This document shows positions 25,817-33,725 of a stretch of 44,460 nt of DNA, one piece after another. The DNA lies in the NCBI GenBank assembly GCA_011391495.1, contig JAABQK010000020.1, forward strand, positions 1 to 44,460, given 5' to 3'. The first letter of the stretch is position 1; the number at the start of each line of letters is the position of its first letter. Source of the DNA: Hydrogenophaga sp. GTDB lineage: Bacteria; Pseudomonadota; Gammaproteobacteria; Burkholderiales; Burkholderiaceae_C. The position numbers and the translations under genes are program-made. The notes beneath the pieces are model-generated. The model did no database searches. It had not been told where the DNA came from and saw nothing but the letters and a program-made list of their open reading frames with translations.

Positions 25817-25870
25817 GGCGCGATGTTAGCGCGCAAAGCCCGCGCACTCCGGTACCGGGGTCCGGCGGTC

Positions 25871-26458
25871 TCAGGTCAGCTCGAGGATGGTGCGCAGGAT
25901 CTGGCGGTGCGAGCCCAGGGCGGGTGTCATCGTCCAGCGGTCGAGCCGGTCGTTGCCCACACGCAGCATGCCGGTGTGCTGGCCGATGTCGGCATCGGTG
26001 GCGGCGTCGTCGCCGACGAAGCCGAGCTTGCGCCGGATCAGCTCGACGTCTTCGGGCTTGCCGGTCAGGAAGGTCCAGCCGGGCTGCAGGCCGTGGTAGC
26101 GGATGTAGTCGCGCAGCGCTGCCGGGTTGTCGAACGCGGGGCGCAGGGTGATGGAGTACAGGAAGATGTCCTTGCCGACGCGCGGTCCCAGCGCCTGTTG
26201 GACCTGCTTGAGGTTGGCGGTGCTGGCCGGGCAGATGCCCTCGCAGATGGCGTACATCATGTTGAAGGCGACCAGCTTGCCGCGCACCAGGTCGTCGTAG
26301 AAGCGGACCTTGCGGCCGTCGTGCGTCTCCAGCACGACGTTGGGGAAGTAGTCGGCCATCGCGCTGCGCCGGGCCGGCCGTGCCGACCGAGCCTGGGCCA
26401 CCAGGGGGATGAGCGCTGCGCCGCCGGCCAGGCGCAACAGGTTGCGTTTGCTGTTCAT
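25871..26458 (-). CDS. SCO1/SenC-like copper protein
   Basis: A 195-residue thioredoxin-fold protein of the SCO type, which binds Cu and delivers it to oxidases. The metal-binding cysteines are in CEGICP (C72, C76), with H161 in the GQHTGMLRVG block as the third ligand candidate. The leader RNLLRLAGGAALIPLVAQA (about 5-23) points to export to the periplasm. ATG 26458 follows AGGAG at 8 bases. It lies 52 bases after the multicopper oxidase gene on the same strand, so it probably matures that oxidase. Compared with classical SCO1, the segment before the ligand histidine reads ATDADIGQH and lacks the usual DY-VDH spacing. Confidence 0.85.
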   Translation of the reverse strand: MNSKRNLLRLAGGAALIPLVAQARSARPARRSAMADYFPNVVLETHDGRKVRFYDDLVRGKLVAFNMMYAICEGICPASTANLKQVQQALGPRVGKDIFLYSITLRPAFDNPAALRDYIRYHGLQPGWTFLTGKPEDVELIRRKLGFVGDDAATDADIGQHTGMLRVGNDRLDRWTMTPALGSHRQILRTILELT

Positions 26459-26510
26459 GTCATGGACTCCTGCTGGGGTGCGTTGGGTCGGGTGGTTGTG
26501 CCGCGCAGAT

Positions 26511-28211
26511 TCAGGGCACCACGTCAAAACGGGCCATCATGGCGTGGTCTTCGTGCGTGAGGTTGTGGCAGTGCATGAGGTATTTGCCGGTGAAGTCGCG
26601 GAACTTCATGAGCACTTCCACCCTTTCTTCTGGGGCCAGCACGAACACGTCCTTGCGTCCGCGCTCGTGCGGCGGCGGGGGTACGCCGTTGCGGCTGAGG
26701 ATGCGGCCCTCTTCCATGTGGATGTGCACCGGGTGGTGCCAGCTGCCGTTGCCGCGCAGCTCCCAGATTTCGGTGCTGTCGCGTGGGATCTGGGCCGCGG
26801 CCCTCTCCACATCGAAGATCTTCTTGTTGACGGTCCAGATGGCGTTGTCTTTGTCGAACTCCCAGCGCCGCCGGCGCACCACCTCGTTCAGGTTGATGGG
26901 GGGCTGTTCACGCAGCCGCGCAGGCACCTGGCTCACATCGGGTTCGGACGCTTCGGCCGCCACGTCAAAGCGCAGCAACTGCTCGCCGCGGCTGCTCAAG
27001 CCCTCGGGGCCGCGGCCGTCTTTCATCAGCAGGCGGTTGACCAGGAACAATTTGGTGCCGATCGGGTATTTGCTGAAGTCGACGACGATGTCGGCGCGCT
27101 CGGCCGGGGCCAGGCGCACGCTGCTCATGGGGAGCGGCGCCTCCAGCAGGTTGCCGTCGTTGGCGATGTAGGTGAAACTTTCGCTGGTGGTGCCCCTCAT
27201 GAGGTAGAACTCGTAGAAGCGGGCCACGCTCGCGTCGAGCAGGCGGAAGCGGTACTTGCGGCGTTCCACCCGGAAGTAGGGCTGGATCTTTCCGTTCACG
27301 GTGACCTTGTTGCCCAGGTGCCCCTTGTTGTCGAGCATCGGGTTGTAGCTGACGTAGCCGCTGGCATCGAACAGGAAGTCGGCAATCACCAGCGGAACGT
27401 CGTAGCGGCCCACGCCGCTGGGCAGGCGCAGGGCCTGCGGGTTGGTGTCGCGTTCGTTGCCGGAGTCGATGGCGTCGAACATCAGGTACAGGCCGGCCAT
27501 GCCACGGTAGACGTTCTGTTCGGTGTAGTCCATGCGGTGGTCGTGAAACCACAGGGTGCCCAGCGCTTCTCTCGGGTCGCCGATGCCGGCCGGGTCTTGC
27601 GAGAACCCGGCGTAGCGGTTCATGAACAGGTGGTCCTTGAAGTAGCCCGCGTGCGTGAGCCCCGGACCGTGCCGCAGCGAGCCCCAGTAGTCGCCGGCGA
27701 AACCGTCGCTTTCCGAAGCGCAGTGCAGGTTGTGCAGGTGGACCGAAATCTCGGGCGATCCGAATCCCGTGGCATAGGGATTGAGCTGGTTGTAGAAGCG
27801 GACCAGCACGGGCTCGTTGTAGCGGGCCACGATGCACGAGCCGGGGAAGGTGCCGTCGTAGCCCCAGATGGGCTGGCTGGGCAGCTGGGGGTGGAACGAA
27901 TGCAGGGCTTCCTTGACATGGATCGTGTAGAGCCTGGTGGGTGCGGCGCCGCTCCAGACCTGGTGCGGCGGGCGGCCGCACTCGCCATCGATCGGGTACA
28001 GCGCGGGCGCAGGATTGAGCGCCGCCACGGCTTGCTTGGGCTGGGGCATCGGCAAGGGCACCATCCAGGCCGCCGTGGTCGGGCCTGCGGGTGGGTCCCC
28101 CGCTTGGACTTCCTGGCCCAGGTGCGCTGCGGCCGCCACACCCGCGGCCCCGAGCTGGATGGACTGCCGGCGGTTGAGTTTCGGACCGCGGCTGCTGGTG
28201 TTGGCATTCAT
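26511..28211 (-). CDS. CotA/bilirubin oxidase-like multicopper oxidase with Tat-type leader
   Basis: A 566-residue, three-cupredoxin-domain oxidase. All four copper motifs are intact: HLHNLH (158-163), WFHDHR (H223, H225), HHPVHIH (492-498) and HCHNLTHEDHAMM (547-559), in which C548 is the type 1 ligand and M558 the likely axial ligand. The C-terminal motif matches the HCHxxxHED pattern of CotA. NRRQSIQLG at 13-21 is a twin-arginine-like signal, so the folded enzyme would be exported. Candidate substrates are Cu(I), Mn(II) or phenols; sequence alone does not decide. ATG 28211 follows CGGGAG. It lies within the gsp locus and is followed by the SCO gene. Confidence 0.9.
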   Translation of the reverse strand: MNANTSSRGPKLNRRQSIQLGAAGVAAAAHLGQEVQAGDPPAGPTTAAWMVPLPMPQPKQAVAALNPAPALYPIDGECGRPPHQVWSGAAPTRLYTIHVKEALHSFHPQLPSQPIWGYDGTFPGSCIVARYNEPVLVRFYNQLNPYATGFGSPEISVHLHNLHCASESDGFAGDYWGSLRHGPGLTHAGYFKDHLFMNRYAGFSQDPAGIGDPREALGTLWFHDHRMDYTEQNVYRGMAGLYLMFDAIDSGNERDTNPQALRLPSGVGRYDVPLVIADFLFDASGYVSYNPMLDNKGHLGNKVTVNGKIQPYFRVERRKYRFRLLDASVARFYEFYLMRGTTSESFTYIANDGNLLEAPLPMSSVRLAPAERADIVVDFSKYPIGTKLFLVNRLLMKDGRGPEGLSSRGEQLLRFDVAAEASEPDVSQVPARLREQPPINLNEVVRRRRWEFDKDNAIWTVNKKIFDVERAAAQIPRDSTEIWELRGNGSWHHPVHIHMEEGRILSRNGVPPPPHERGRKDVFVLAPEERVEVLMKFRDFTGKYLMHCHNLTHEDHAMMARFDVVP

Positions 28212-28688
28212 GACGCTGCTCCCGTGAAGAATGGACTGGCGCCCGGGGCGTGCCGGGTGCCGGCCGCGCGGGCGTGCGGGTCCTGCAAGCGCAAGGGACA
28301 TCTGTGACCCAGTGCATCCACTTGAAACAGATTTCCTGCGTTTCATTACATCTGTGACCCGCTGGTACCAGTGTTTTGTGGCGAGTCGGCAGCGTCAATC
28401 AACAGAAGTGGGTAACCAGCATCCCGCTGGATCCCTGGAAAATCGGACCGGGGCAGCAGGAAATGTGGGTACCGGGGGGGTGCAATGTCGCCGTACATTG
28501 GCCAGGACGGCAAAGGGCGACCGGCCAGCCGCAAGCCGTGCTGATGTGTCTGTTTGTAACTTTTGAGAACTTAAGTTACCAGTGCGCGCGAGCGGCTTCA
28601 AACAGCCGTGGGCGCTGGGTGTCGGGCTGGGTCGATGGCCCGGCTGCCATCCGGGGCGGTCTTGTCCGTGTGTGCTTCGAGGATGGGC
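28212..28688. other. Non-coding stretch between gspE and the oxidase gene
   Basis: A 477-base stretch with no convincing gene. It holds two ACATCTGTGACCC repeats 50 bases apart, the palindrome CTGGTACCAG at 28362-28371, and an inverted repeat GTAACTT-N10-AAGTTAC at 28556-28579. G+C content from about 28320 to 28580 is visibly lower than in the neighbours, which may mark a junction or a decayed element. A 62-codon minus-strand frame (about 28349-28534) is unrecognised. Confidence 0.5.
28298..28360. promoter_or_regulatory. Direct repeats ACATCTGTGACCC spaced 50 bases apart
   Basis: Exact 13-base repeats at 28298-28310 and 28348-28360. A spacing of 50 bases puts both on the same face of the helix. 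They lie about 90 and 140 bases before the oxidase start, where an activator would bind. The TGTGA/TTACA half-sites only loosely resemble heavy-metal response regulator boxes. Confidence 0.5.
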
Positions 28689-30131
28689 TCAGTCGCGCGT
28701 CACGCTCATCACCTCGGCCGCCGACGTGATGCCGGCGTCGATCAGCCGCTGCCCGTCCTCGCGCATGGAGCGCAGGCCGGCCGCCTCGGCGGCCACGTAG
28801 AGCTGGCTTTCGGCCGCGCGGTTGTGGATCAGCGCGCGCACCTTGTCATCGGCCACCATCAGCTCGTAGACGCCGGTTCGGCCCTTGTAGCCGGTCTGGC
28901 TGCAGTGCGCGCAGCCCACCGGCTGCCAGCGCCCCCGCTCGTCCTGGCGGCGGCAGTGCACGCAGAGCTTGCGCACCAGGCGCTGCGCCAGCACTCCGAG
29001 CAGCGAGCTGCTCAGCAGGAAGGGCTCGATGCCCATGTCGGTCAGGCGCGTCACGGCACTGGGGGCGTCGTTGGTGTGCAGCGTGGCCAGCACCAGGTGG
29101 CCGGTGAGCGAGGCCTGGATGGCGATCTGCGCGGTCTCGAAGTCGCGGATTTCGCCGATCATGATCACGTCCGGGTCCTGCCGCAGGATGGCGCGCAGGG
29201 CCTTGGCGAAGTCAAGGTCGATCTTGGCGTTGACCTGCGTCTGTCCCACGCCGGGCAGCTCGTATTCGATCGGGTCTTCCACCGTCATGATGTTGAGCGT
29301 GGCGGCGTCCAGCCGCTGCAGGCCGGCGTAGAGTGTGGTGGTCTTGCCCGAGCCGGTGGGGCCGGTCACGAGGATGATGCCGTGCGGCTGTGTCAGCAGG
29401 TGCTTGAAGCGGGTGAGCACGTCACCCTGCATGCCCACGGCTTCCAGGCTGAGCTTGCTCTCGCTCTTGTCGAGCAGACGCAGCACCGCGCGTTCGCCGT
29501 GCGCGCTGGGCAGGGTGGAGACCCGCACGTCCACCGCGCGGGTGCCGATGCGCAGCGAAATGCGACCGTCCTGTGGCAGGCGCTTTTCCGAGATGTCGAG
29601 CTCGGCCATGATCTTCAGGCGCGAGATCAGCGCAGCGTGCAAGGCCCGGTTCGGCTGCACCACCTCGCGCAGCGTGCCGTCCACCCGGAAGCGCACGCTG
29701 GAGTGGCGCTCGTAGGGTTCGATGTGGATGTCGCTGGCGCCGTCGCGCGCGGCCTGCGTCAGCAAGGCGTTGAGCATGCGGATGATGGGTGCGTCGTCGG
29801 CGGCTTCCAGCAGGTCTTCGATGGCGGGCAGGTCCTGCATCATGCGGCTGAGGTCCACGTCGCTCTGCACCTCGCTCACCACCGCCGCGGCGCTCGACTC
29901 GCCCTGCGCGTAGGCCGCGCTGATGCGTTGTGTCAGGCTCTCGCCGTGCTCCCACTGCATGTGGCGCACATCGTGGCAACGCAGGATTTCCGACAGCGCC
30001 GAGAGACGGCGGGTCTGGGTGGCCGGGTCGGGGGCGGCGGTGCTGCTGCCCACCAGGGTGAGGGCGTGATCATCGTCCTCCAGCAGCCACTGGTGCTCGC
30101 GAGCGAAAGCGTAGGGCAGCGGGTATTTCAT
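28689..30131 (-). CDS. gspE: Type II secretion ATPase GspE
   Basis: Cytoplasmic hexameric ATPase powering pseudopilus assembly. The 480-residue product has Walker A GPTGSGKTTT (257-266), the aspartate box around 280-290, Walker B DVIMIGEIRD (321-330), the histidine box HLVLATLHTNDA (345-356), and a tetracysteine zinc site C390, C393, C407, C410. ATG 30131 is chosen because it lies 13 bases after the gspD stop; a longer frame reaches into gspD. In relatives known to me gspF usually follows gspE directly; here a non-coding stretch and copper genes follow instead. Confidence 0.97.
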   Translation of the reverse strand: MKYPLPYAFAREHQWLLEDDDHALTLVGSSTAAPDPATQTRRLSALSEILRCHDVRHMQWEHGESLTQRISAAYAQGESSAAAVVSEVQSDVDLSRMMQDLPAIEDLLEAADDAPIIRMLNALLTQAARDGASDIHIEPYERHSSVRFRVDGTLREVVQPNRALHAALISRLKIMAELDISEKRLPQDGRISLRIGTRAVDVRVSTLPSAHGERAVLRLLDKSESKLSLEAVGMQGDVLTRFKHLLTQPHGIILVTGPTGSGKTTTLYAGLQRLDAATLNIMTVEDPIEYELPGVGQTQVNAKIDLDFAKALRAILRQDPDVIMIGEIRDFETAQIAIQASLTGHLVLATLHTNDAPSAVTRLTDMGIEPFLLSSSLLGVLAQRLVRKLCVHCRRQDERGRWQPVGCAHCSQTGYKGRTGVYELMVADDKVRALIHNRAAESQLYVAAEAAGLRSMREDGQRLIDAGITSAAEVMSVTRD

Positions 30132-30144
30132 CGCCAGCAGGGGT

Positions 30145-32277
30145 TCATTGGACCAGCGGGGCGGTCGATGCCGGGGCCGGCTCGGCGGGCACCGCAGGCA
30201 GCAACGCGGCTGGCGCACGCTGCGGCGGCATCACCGGTGCTTCGTTGACATCGAGCACGCTGCTGGGCCGGGGCTGCGCGTCCTTCTGCACCGCGCGCAT
30301 GAGTTCGTAGCGGTCGAGCGCCAGGTTGCCGGTTTCGCGCGCATCGCGCAGCACCACCGGGCGCAGGAACACCATCAGGTTGGTCTTCTTGCGGCTGCGG
30401 GTCTCGCTCCTGAACAGGTTGCCGAAGATCGGCACGTCGCCCAGTCCGGGGACCTTGTCCTGGTTGCCGGAGTATTCGTCCTGCAGCAGGCCGCCCAGCA
30501 CGACGATGCCACCGTCGTCCACCAGCACGGTCGATTCGATGGTGCGCTTGTTGGTGATCAGGCCGGTACTGGAGTTGACGGAGGAGGCCTGCACGCTGCT
30601 GACCTCCTGGAAGATGGTCATCTTGATCGTGCCGTTCTCGCTGATCTGCGGCTTCACGCGCAGCGTCAGGCCCACGTCCTTGCGCTCGATGGTCTGGAAC
30701 GGGTTGACCGAGCCGTCGCTGCTGCCTGTGTTGGTGAATTGCCCGGTCACGAAGGGCACGTTCTGGCCGATCACGATCTTGGCTTCCTCGTTGTCCAGCG
30801 TCAGCAGGTTGGGGGTGGAGAGGATGTTGCCCTCGCCGTTCTGCTGCAGGAAGCGGGCCAGGAAGCCCAGGAAGTACACGCCGTTGGATCGTGCGGCCAG
30901 ACCCAGGTTCAGGCCTGGCGACGGCGTGGTCGTGCCGGTGGACAGGTTGAGGATGTTGTTCGCGCCTGCACCGAAGTTGGTGCCCAGCAGGCCGATCAGG
31001 CTGTCGCCCGACTTGCCGATCGGACCCTGCCACTGGATGCCGAACTCGGCCGCCTTGTCGGCGTTCACTTCGGCGATCAGGCTTTCCACGTAAACCTGCG
31101 CCCGGCGCGAGTCGAGCTGGTCGATCACGGCGCGCATCTGCCGGTATTGCGGCTCGGGCGCGGTGATGATGAGTGCGTTGGTGGCCGGGTCGGCCTGGAT
31201 CTGCCCGCCGGTGGACGGTGCGGCCGTGGCGGCCACCGGGGTGGTGGCCGCATTGCCGGCCGCAGCTGGCCTCGGGGCGCTGCTGGCCGCGCTGCCGCCG
31301 CCAGCCGAGCCCCCGGATTCGGCCGCCATCGCCGCACGCAGGGTGGTGGCCAGCGCCACCGCGTTGGCATTCTTCAGGTACACCACGTGGATGTTGCCGC
31401 TCATGCTGTCCGAGGTCGGCTGGTCGAGCTTGGCCACCAGGGAGCGCACCAGCGCCAGCCGTGCCGGGTTGGCCGCGCGCAGCACCAGGCTGTTGCTGCG
31501 CGGCTCTGCAATCAGGGTGGTCTTGTACGACTGGTCGGCCTGCGGACCCGCGCCACCAGGGGCGGAGTCGATCAGACGCCCCACCAGGGCCGCCAGATCG
31601 GCCGCCACCGCATGCTGCAAGGGAATGATCTCGACGTCGGTCGCACCCGCCACGTCGAGCGCCGTGATGATGCGGCCGATGCGCTGCAGGTTGTCGGCGT
31701 AGTCGGTGATGACGAGCGAGTTGTTGCCGGGGTTGACGTTGATCGTGTTGTTGGGGCCGATCAGCGGGCGCAGCACCGGCACCAGGTTGTTGGCAGCCTC
31801 GTGGTTGAGGCGAAAGATCTGCGTCACGACCTGGTTGGACGCCGGCAGGGCCGACACCGATCCGGCACTCACCACATTGCCCTGCAGCTTGGCATCGGCC
31901 TCGGGCACGATCTTGTACAGGCCGCCCGTGTCCACCAGCGAGAAACCCTGCAGCCGCAGCACCGCGGCGAACTGGTTGAGGGCTGCCGCCGGCGTGACCG
32001 GACGCTCGGTGGCGAGGTTGATCGTGCCCTTGACGCGCGGGTCCACCACCACGTTGCGGCCGGTGATGGTGGCCATGGTTCGCGCCACCGCCTCGATTTC
32101 GGCGCCAACGAAGTTCAGTACCACGGGCTCGCTGGCACGGTTCTGGGCATGGGCAGCTGGCCAGGGCGCGGCGCCCAGCGCCAGGCAGGCGCACAGCGCC
32201 GTCAGGGCAAAGCCACGCGATGCCACGCCTGGCCGGACCGTTCGGGCGTGTGCGTCGCAGGGGAGAGTCGGTTTCAT
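30145..32277 (-). CDS. gspD: Type II secretion outer-membrane secretin GspD
   Basis: Forms the outer-membrane channel. The 710-residue product has a Sec signal (about 22-45, ending in AAHAQ), N0 (about 50-120), three N1-N3 repeats (about 145-420; each with the LIITDY/LVLRA-type core), a Gly/Ala/Ser-rich insert in N3 near 330-375, and the C-terminal secretin domain (about 455-640; VPFVTGQFTNTG and GGLLQDEYSGNQDKVPGLGD). The last 60 residues are Pro/Ala-rich. ATG 32277 follows TAGGAA. A 108-base gap separates it from gspN, so it may have its own promoter. Confidence 0.97.
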   Translation of the reverse strand: MKPTLPCDAHARTVRPGVASRGFALTALCACLALGAAPWPAAHAQNRASEPVVLNFVGAEIEAVARTMATITGRNVVVDPRVKGTINLATERPVTPAAALNQFAAVLRLQGFSLVDTGGLYKIVPEADAKLQGNVVSAGSVSALPASNQVVTQIFRLNHEAANNLVPVLRPLIGPNNTINVNPGNNSLVITDYADNLQRIGRIITALDVAGATDVEIIPLQHAVAADLAALVGRLIDSAPGGAGPQADQSYKTTLIAEPRSNSLVLRAANPARLALVRSLVAKLDQPTSDSMSGNIHVVYLKNANAVALATTLRAAMAAESGGSAGGGSAASSAPRPAAAGNAATTPVAATAAPSTGGQIQADPATNALIITAPEPQYRQMRAVIDQLDSRRAQVYVESLIAEVNADKAAEFGIQWQGPIGKSGDSLIGLLGTNFGAGANNILNLSTGTTTPSPGLNLGLAARSNGVYFLGFLARFLQQNGEGNILSTPNLLTLDNEEAKIVIGQNVPFVTGQFTNTGSSDGSVNPFQTIERKDVGLTLRVKPQISENGTIKMTIFQEVSSVQASSVNSSTGLITNKRTIESTVLVDDGGIVVLGGLLQDEYSGNQDKVPGLGDVPIFGNLFRSETRSRKKTNLMVFLRPVVLRDARETGNLALDRYELMRAVQKDAQPRPSSVLDVNEAPVMPPQRAPAALLPAVPAEPAPASTAPLVQ

Positions 32278-32385
32278 ATCGGGTTCCTAGCGTGCCGATC
32301 CTATCGCGAACACTGCAGCGATGCGGGTTTCAGAGATGAGGACATGGTGACACGGTTTTTTCGGATGTACAGGGCGCATCGGGCT

Positions 32386-33180
32386 CTAGCCGATGCTGAA
32401 GACAGAGCGTGGCCCCTGGCGCTTGCCCATGATGTTGAGCAGGTTGGCCAGAGCCTCGTCCCGCCCGGGGGCTGCCTGGCCTTCTCCCTTGAATCGCAGG
32501 CGTCCGCCCACCCATTCTCCGGAGCCCTTCAGCAGCAGGTCGCCGCGCAGGGTTTGCAGGTCCAGCGTGGCCGTGTGGCCGTCGGCCGCCGCTTTCAGGT
32601 CCATGCGGTAGCTGCCCAGCGGACGCAGGGTGGACAGGCGCGAGGCGATGTCCAGTGCGTCCAGCACCAGCGCGCCCTGCAGATTGAGGCGGCCCCGGTC
32701 CCAGCGCAGGGTGAGACCCGTGGTCTGCAGCGCCAGCTGGCCCTCCATGTGCAGGGTGTTCCATGGGGTTCCCAGTCCGGTCAGCAGTTGGGCCGGCCAC
32801 TGGCTGCTGAAGGCGGCGATCCGCAGTTCCATTCCGCCCCAGCGGGGCAGGAGCACGAAACCGATCGGTGCGGCCGTGCAGCACGGCGCGCCGAGTTGCA
32901 CGCCCAGCGCGGGTCCGCCCGCCACCAGCCGGGGTCCAAGCTGCCAGCGCACGCCCAGCGGCAGGGCGGTCTGGCTGCGGCTGCCCTCGCCACCGGTCAG
33001 CAGCAGGTCGGCCCGGCCCTGCCAGACGGTGCCGCTGGGGTTGACCAGCTGGAGCTGGCCATTCGTGGCAGTCGTCAGCGCCTGGGCCAGCCAGCGCGCC
33101 GGCGCGAAGAGCAGCAGCGCCAGCGCCAGGCCCAGGACTGCGCCCAGCCAGGCCATGCGTGGAGCCCAGCGCTCGCTCAT
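32386..33180 (-). CDS. gspN: Type II secretion protein GspN
   Basis: A 264-residue bitopic inner-membrane protein of the secretion complex with one N-terminal helix (WLGAVLGLALALLLFAPARW, about 10-29) and a beta-rich periplasmic part (WQGRADLLLTGG, LPLGVRWQL, SYRMDLKAAADG, TLRGDLLLKGSGEW). GspN is dispensable in several systems and its function is unclear. ATG 33180 lies 2 bases after the gspM stop. Position between gspM and gspD is typical for betaproteobacteria. Confidence 0.88.
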   Translation of the reverse strand: MSERWAPRMAWLGAVLGLALALLLFAPARWLAQALTTATNGQLQLVNPSGTVWQGRADLLLTGGEGSRSQTALPLGVRWQLGPRLVAGGPALGVQLGAPCCTAAPIGFVLLPRWGGMELRIAAFSSQWPAQLLTGLGTPWNTLHMEGQLALQTTGLTLRWDRGRLNLQGALVLDALDIASRLSTLRPLGSYRMDLKAAADGHTATLDLQTLRGDLLLKGSGEWVGGRLRFKGEGQAAPGRDEALANLLNIMGKRQGPRSVFSIG

Positions 33181-33182
33181 GT

Positions 33183-33725
33183 TCAGTTGCCGGACACCAG
33201 GCCCGGGCCGGCCAGCACCAGCGTGCCGTTCCAGCCCGCGGGGTTGGTCGAGCGGCTCAGCTTGGCTTCCAGCGGGACCAGCCGGGCGTTGATGCGCACC
33301 TGCGCGAGCCATTGGGCGAGGGCGTCCGGCGGCGTGTTCCTCAGGGTGACGGTGGCCCGGTCGCCCAGCACCGCGAGTTGCGCGGTGCCACCCAGGCCGG
33401 TGGTGGCCAGCTCCAGCGCGCGCACCACGTCGTCGCGCTTGGGCGGCTGGGCCGTGTTTTGCGCCCGCAGGGCTTCGGCGGTCGCGGCCATGCTGCGCAT
33501 CTGGCTCAGCTGTGCATCCAGCCGAGCATGCCGCTCGGGCGCCTGGCGCAGGGTGGACAGTGCCGGCGCCACCGCCAGCCACCAGAGCAGACCCAGGCCC
33601 ACGACCCAGGATGCGACGGTCACGGCACGGCGCTCGCGCGGGTTCAACCGGGCCAGTGCGGCATTCAGGGGCGCCAGCAGGCGGGTCAGGGGGAATTGTC
33701 GGGATGTCTTGGCCACGCGGTTCAC
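33183..33725 (-). CDS. gspM: Type II secretion protein GspM
   Basis: A 180-residue inner-membrane protein that partners GspL in the assembly platform. It has a cytoplasmic tail with LNPRERRAVTVASW before a single membrane helix (about 38-58, VVGLGLLWWLAVAPALSTL), a helical coil region (about 60-95) and a C-terminal ferredoxin-like domain (about 100-175). The start is GTG 33725, which overlaps the gspL stop in a GTGA, so translation is coupled. The RERR before the helix is a family mark. Confidence 0.92.
   Translation of the reverse strand: MNRVAKTSRQFPLTRLLAPLNAALARLNPRERRAVTVASWVVGLGLLWWLAVAPALSTLRQAPERHARLDAQLSQMRSMAATAEALRAQNTAQPPKRDDVVRALELATTGLGGTAQLAVLGDRATVTLRNTPPDALAQWLAQVRINARLVPLEAKLSRSTNPAGWNGTLVLAGPGLVSGN

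Noticed and set aside
28349..28534. A 62-codon minus-strand frame in the gap between gspE and the oxidase
   Set aside because: No ribosome binding site, no recognisable protein, and it covers one copy of the direct repeat.
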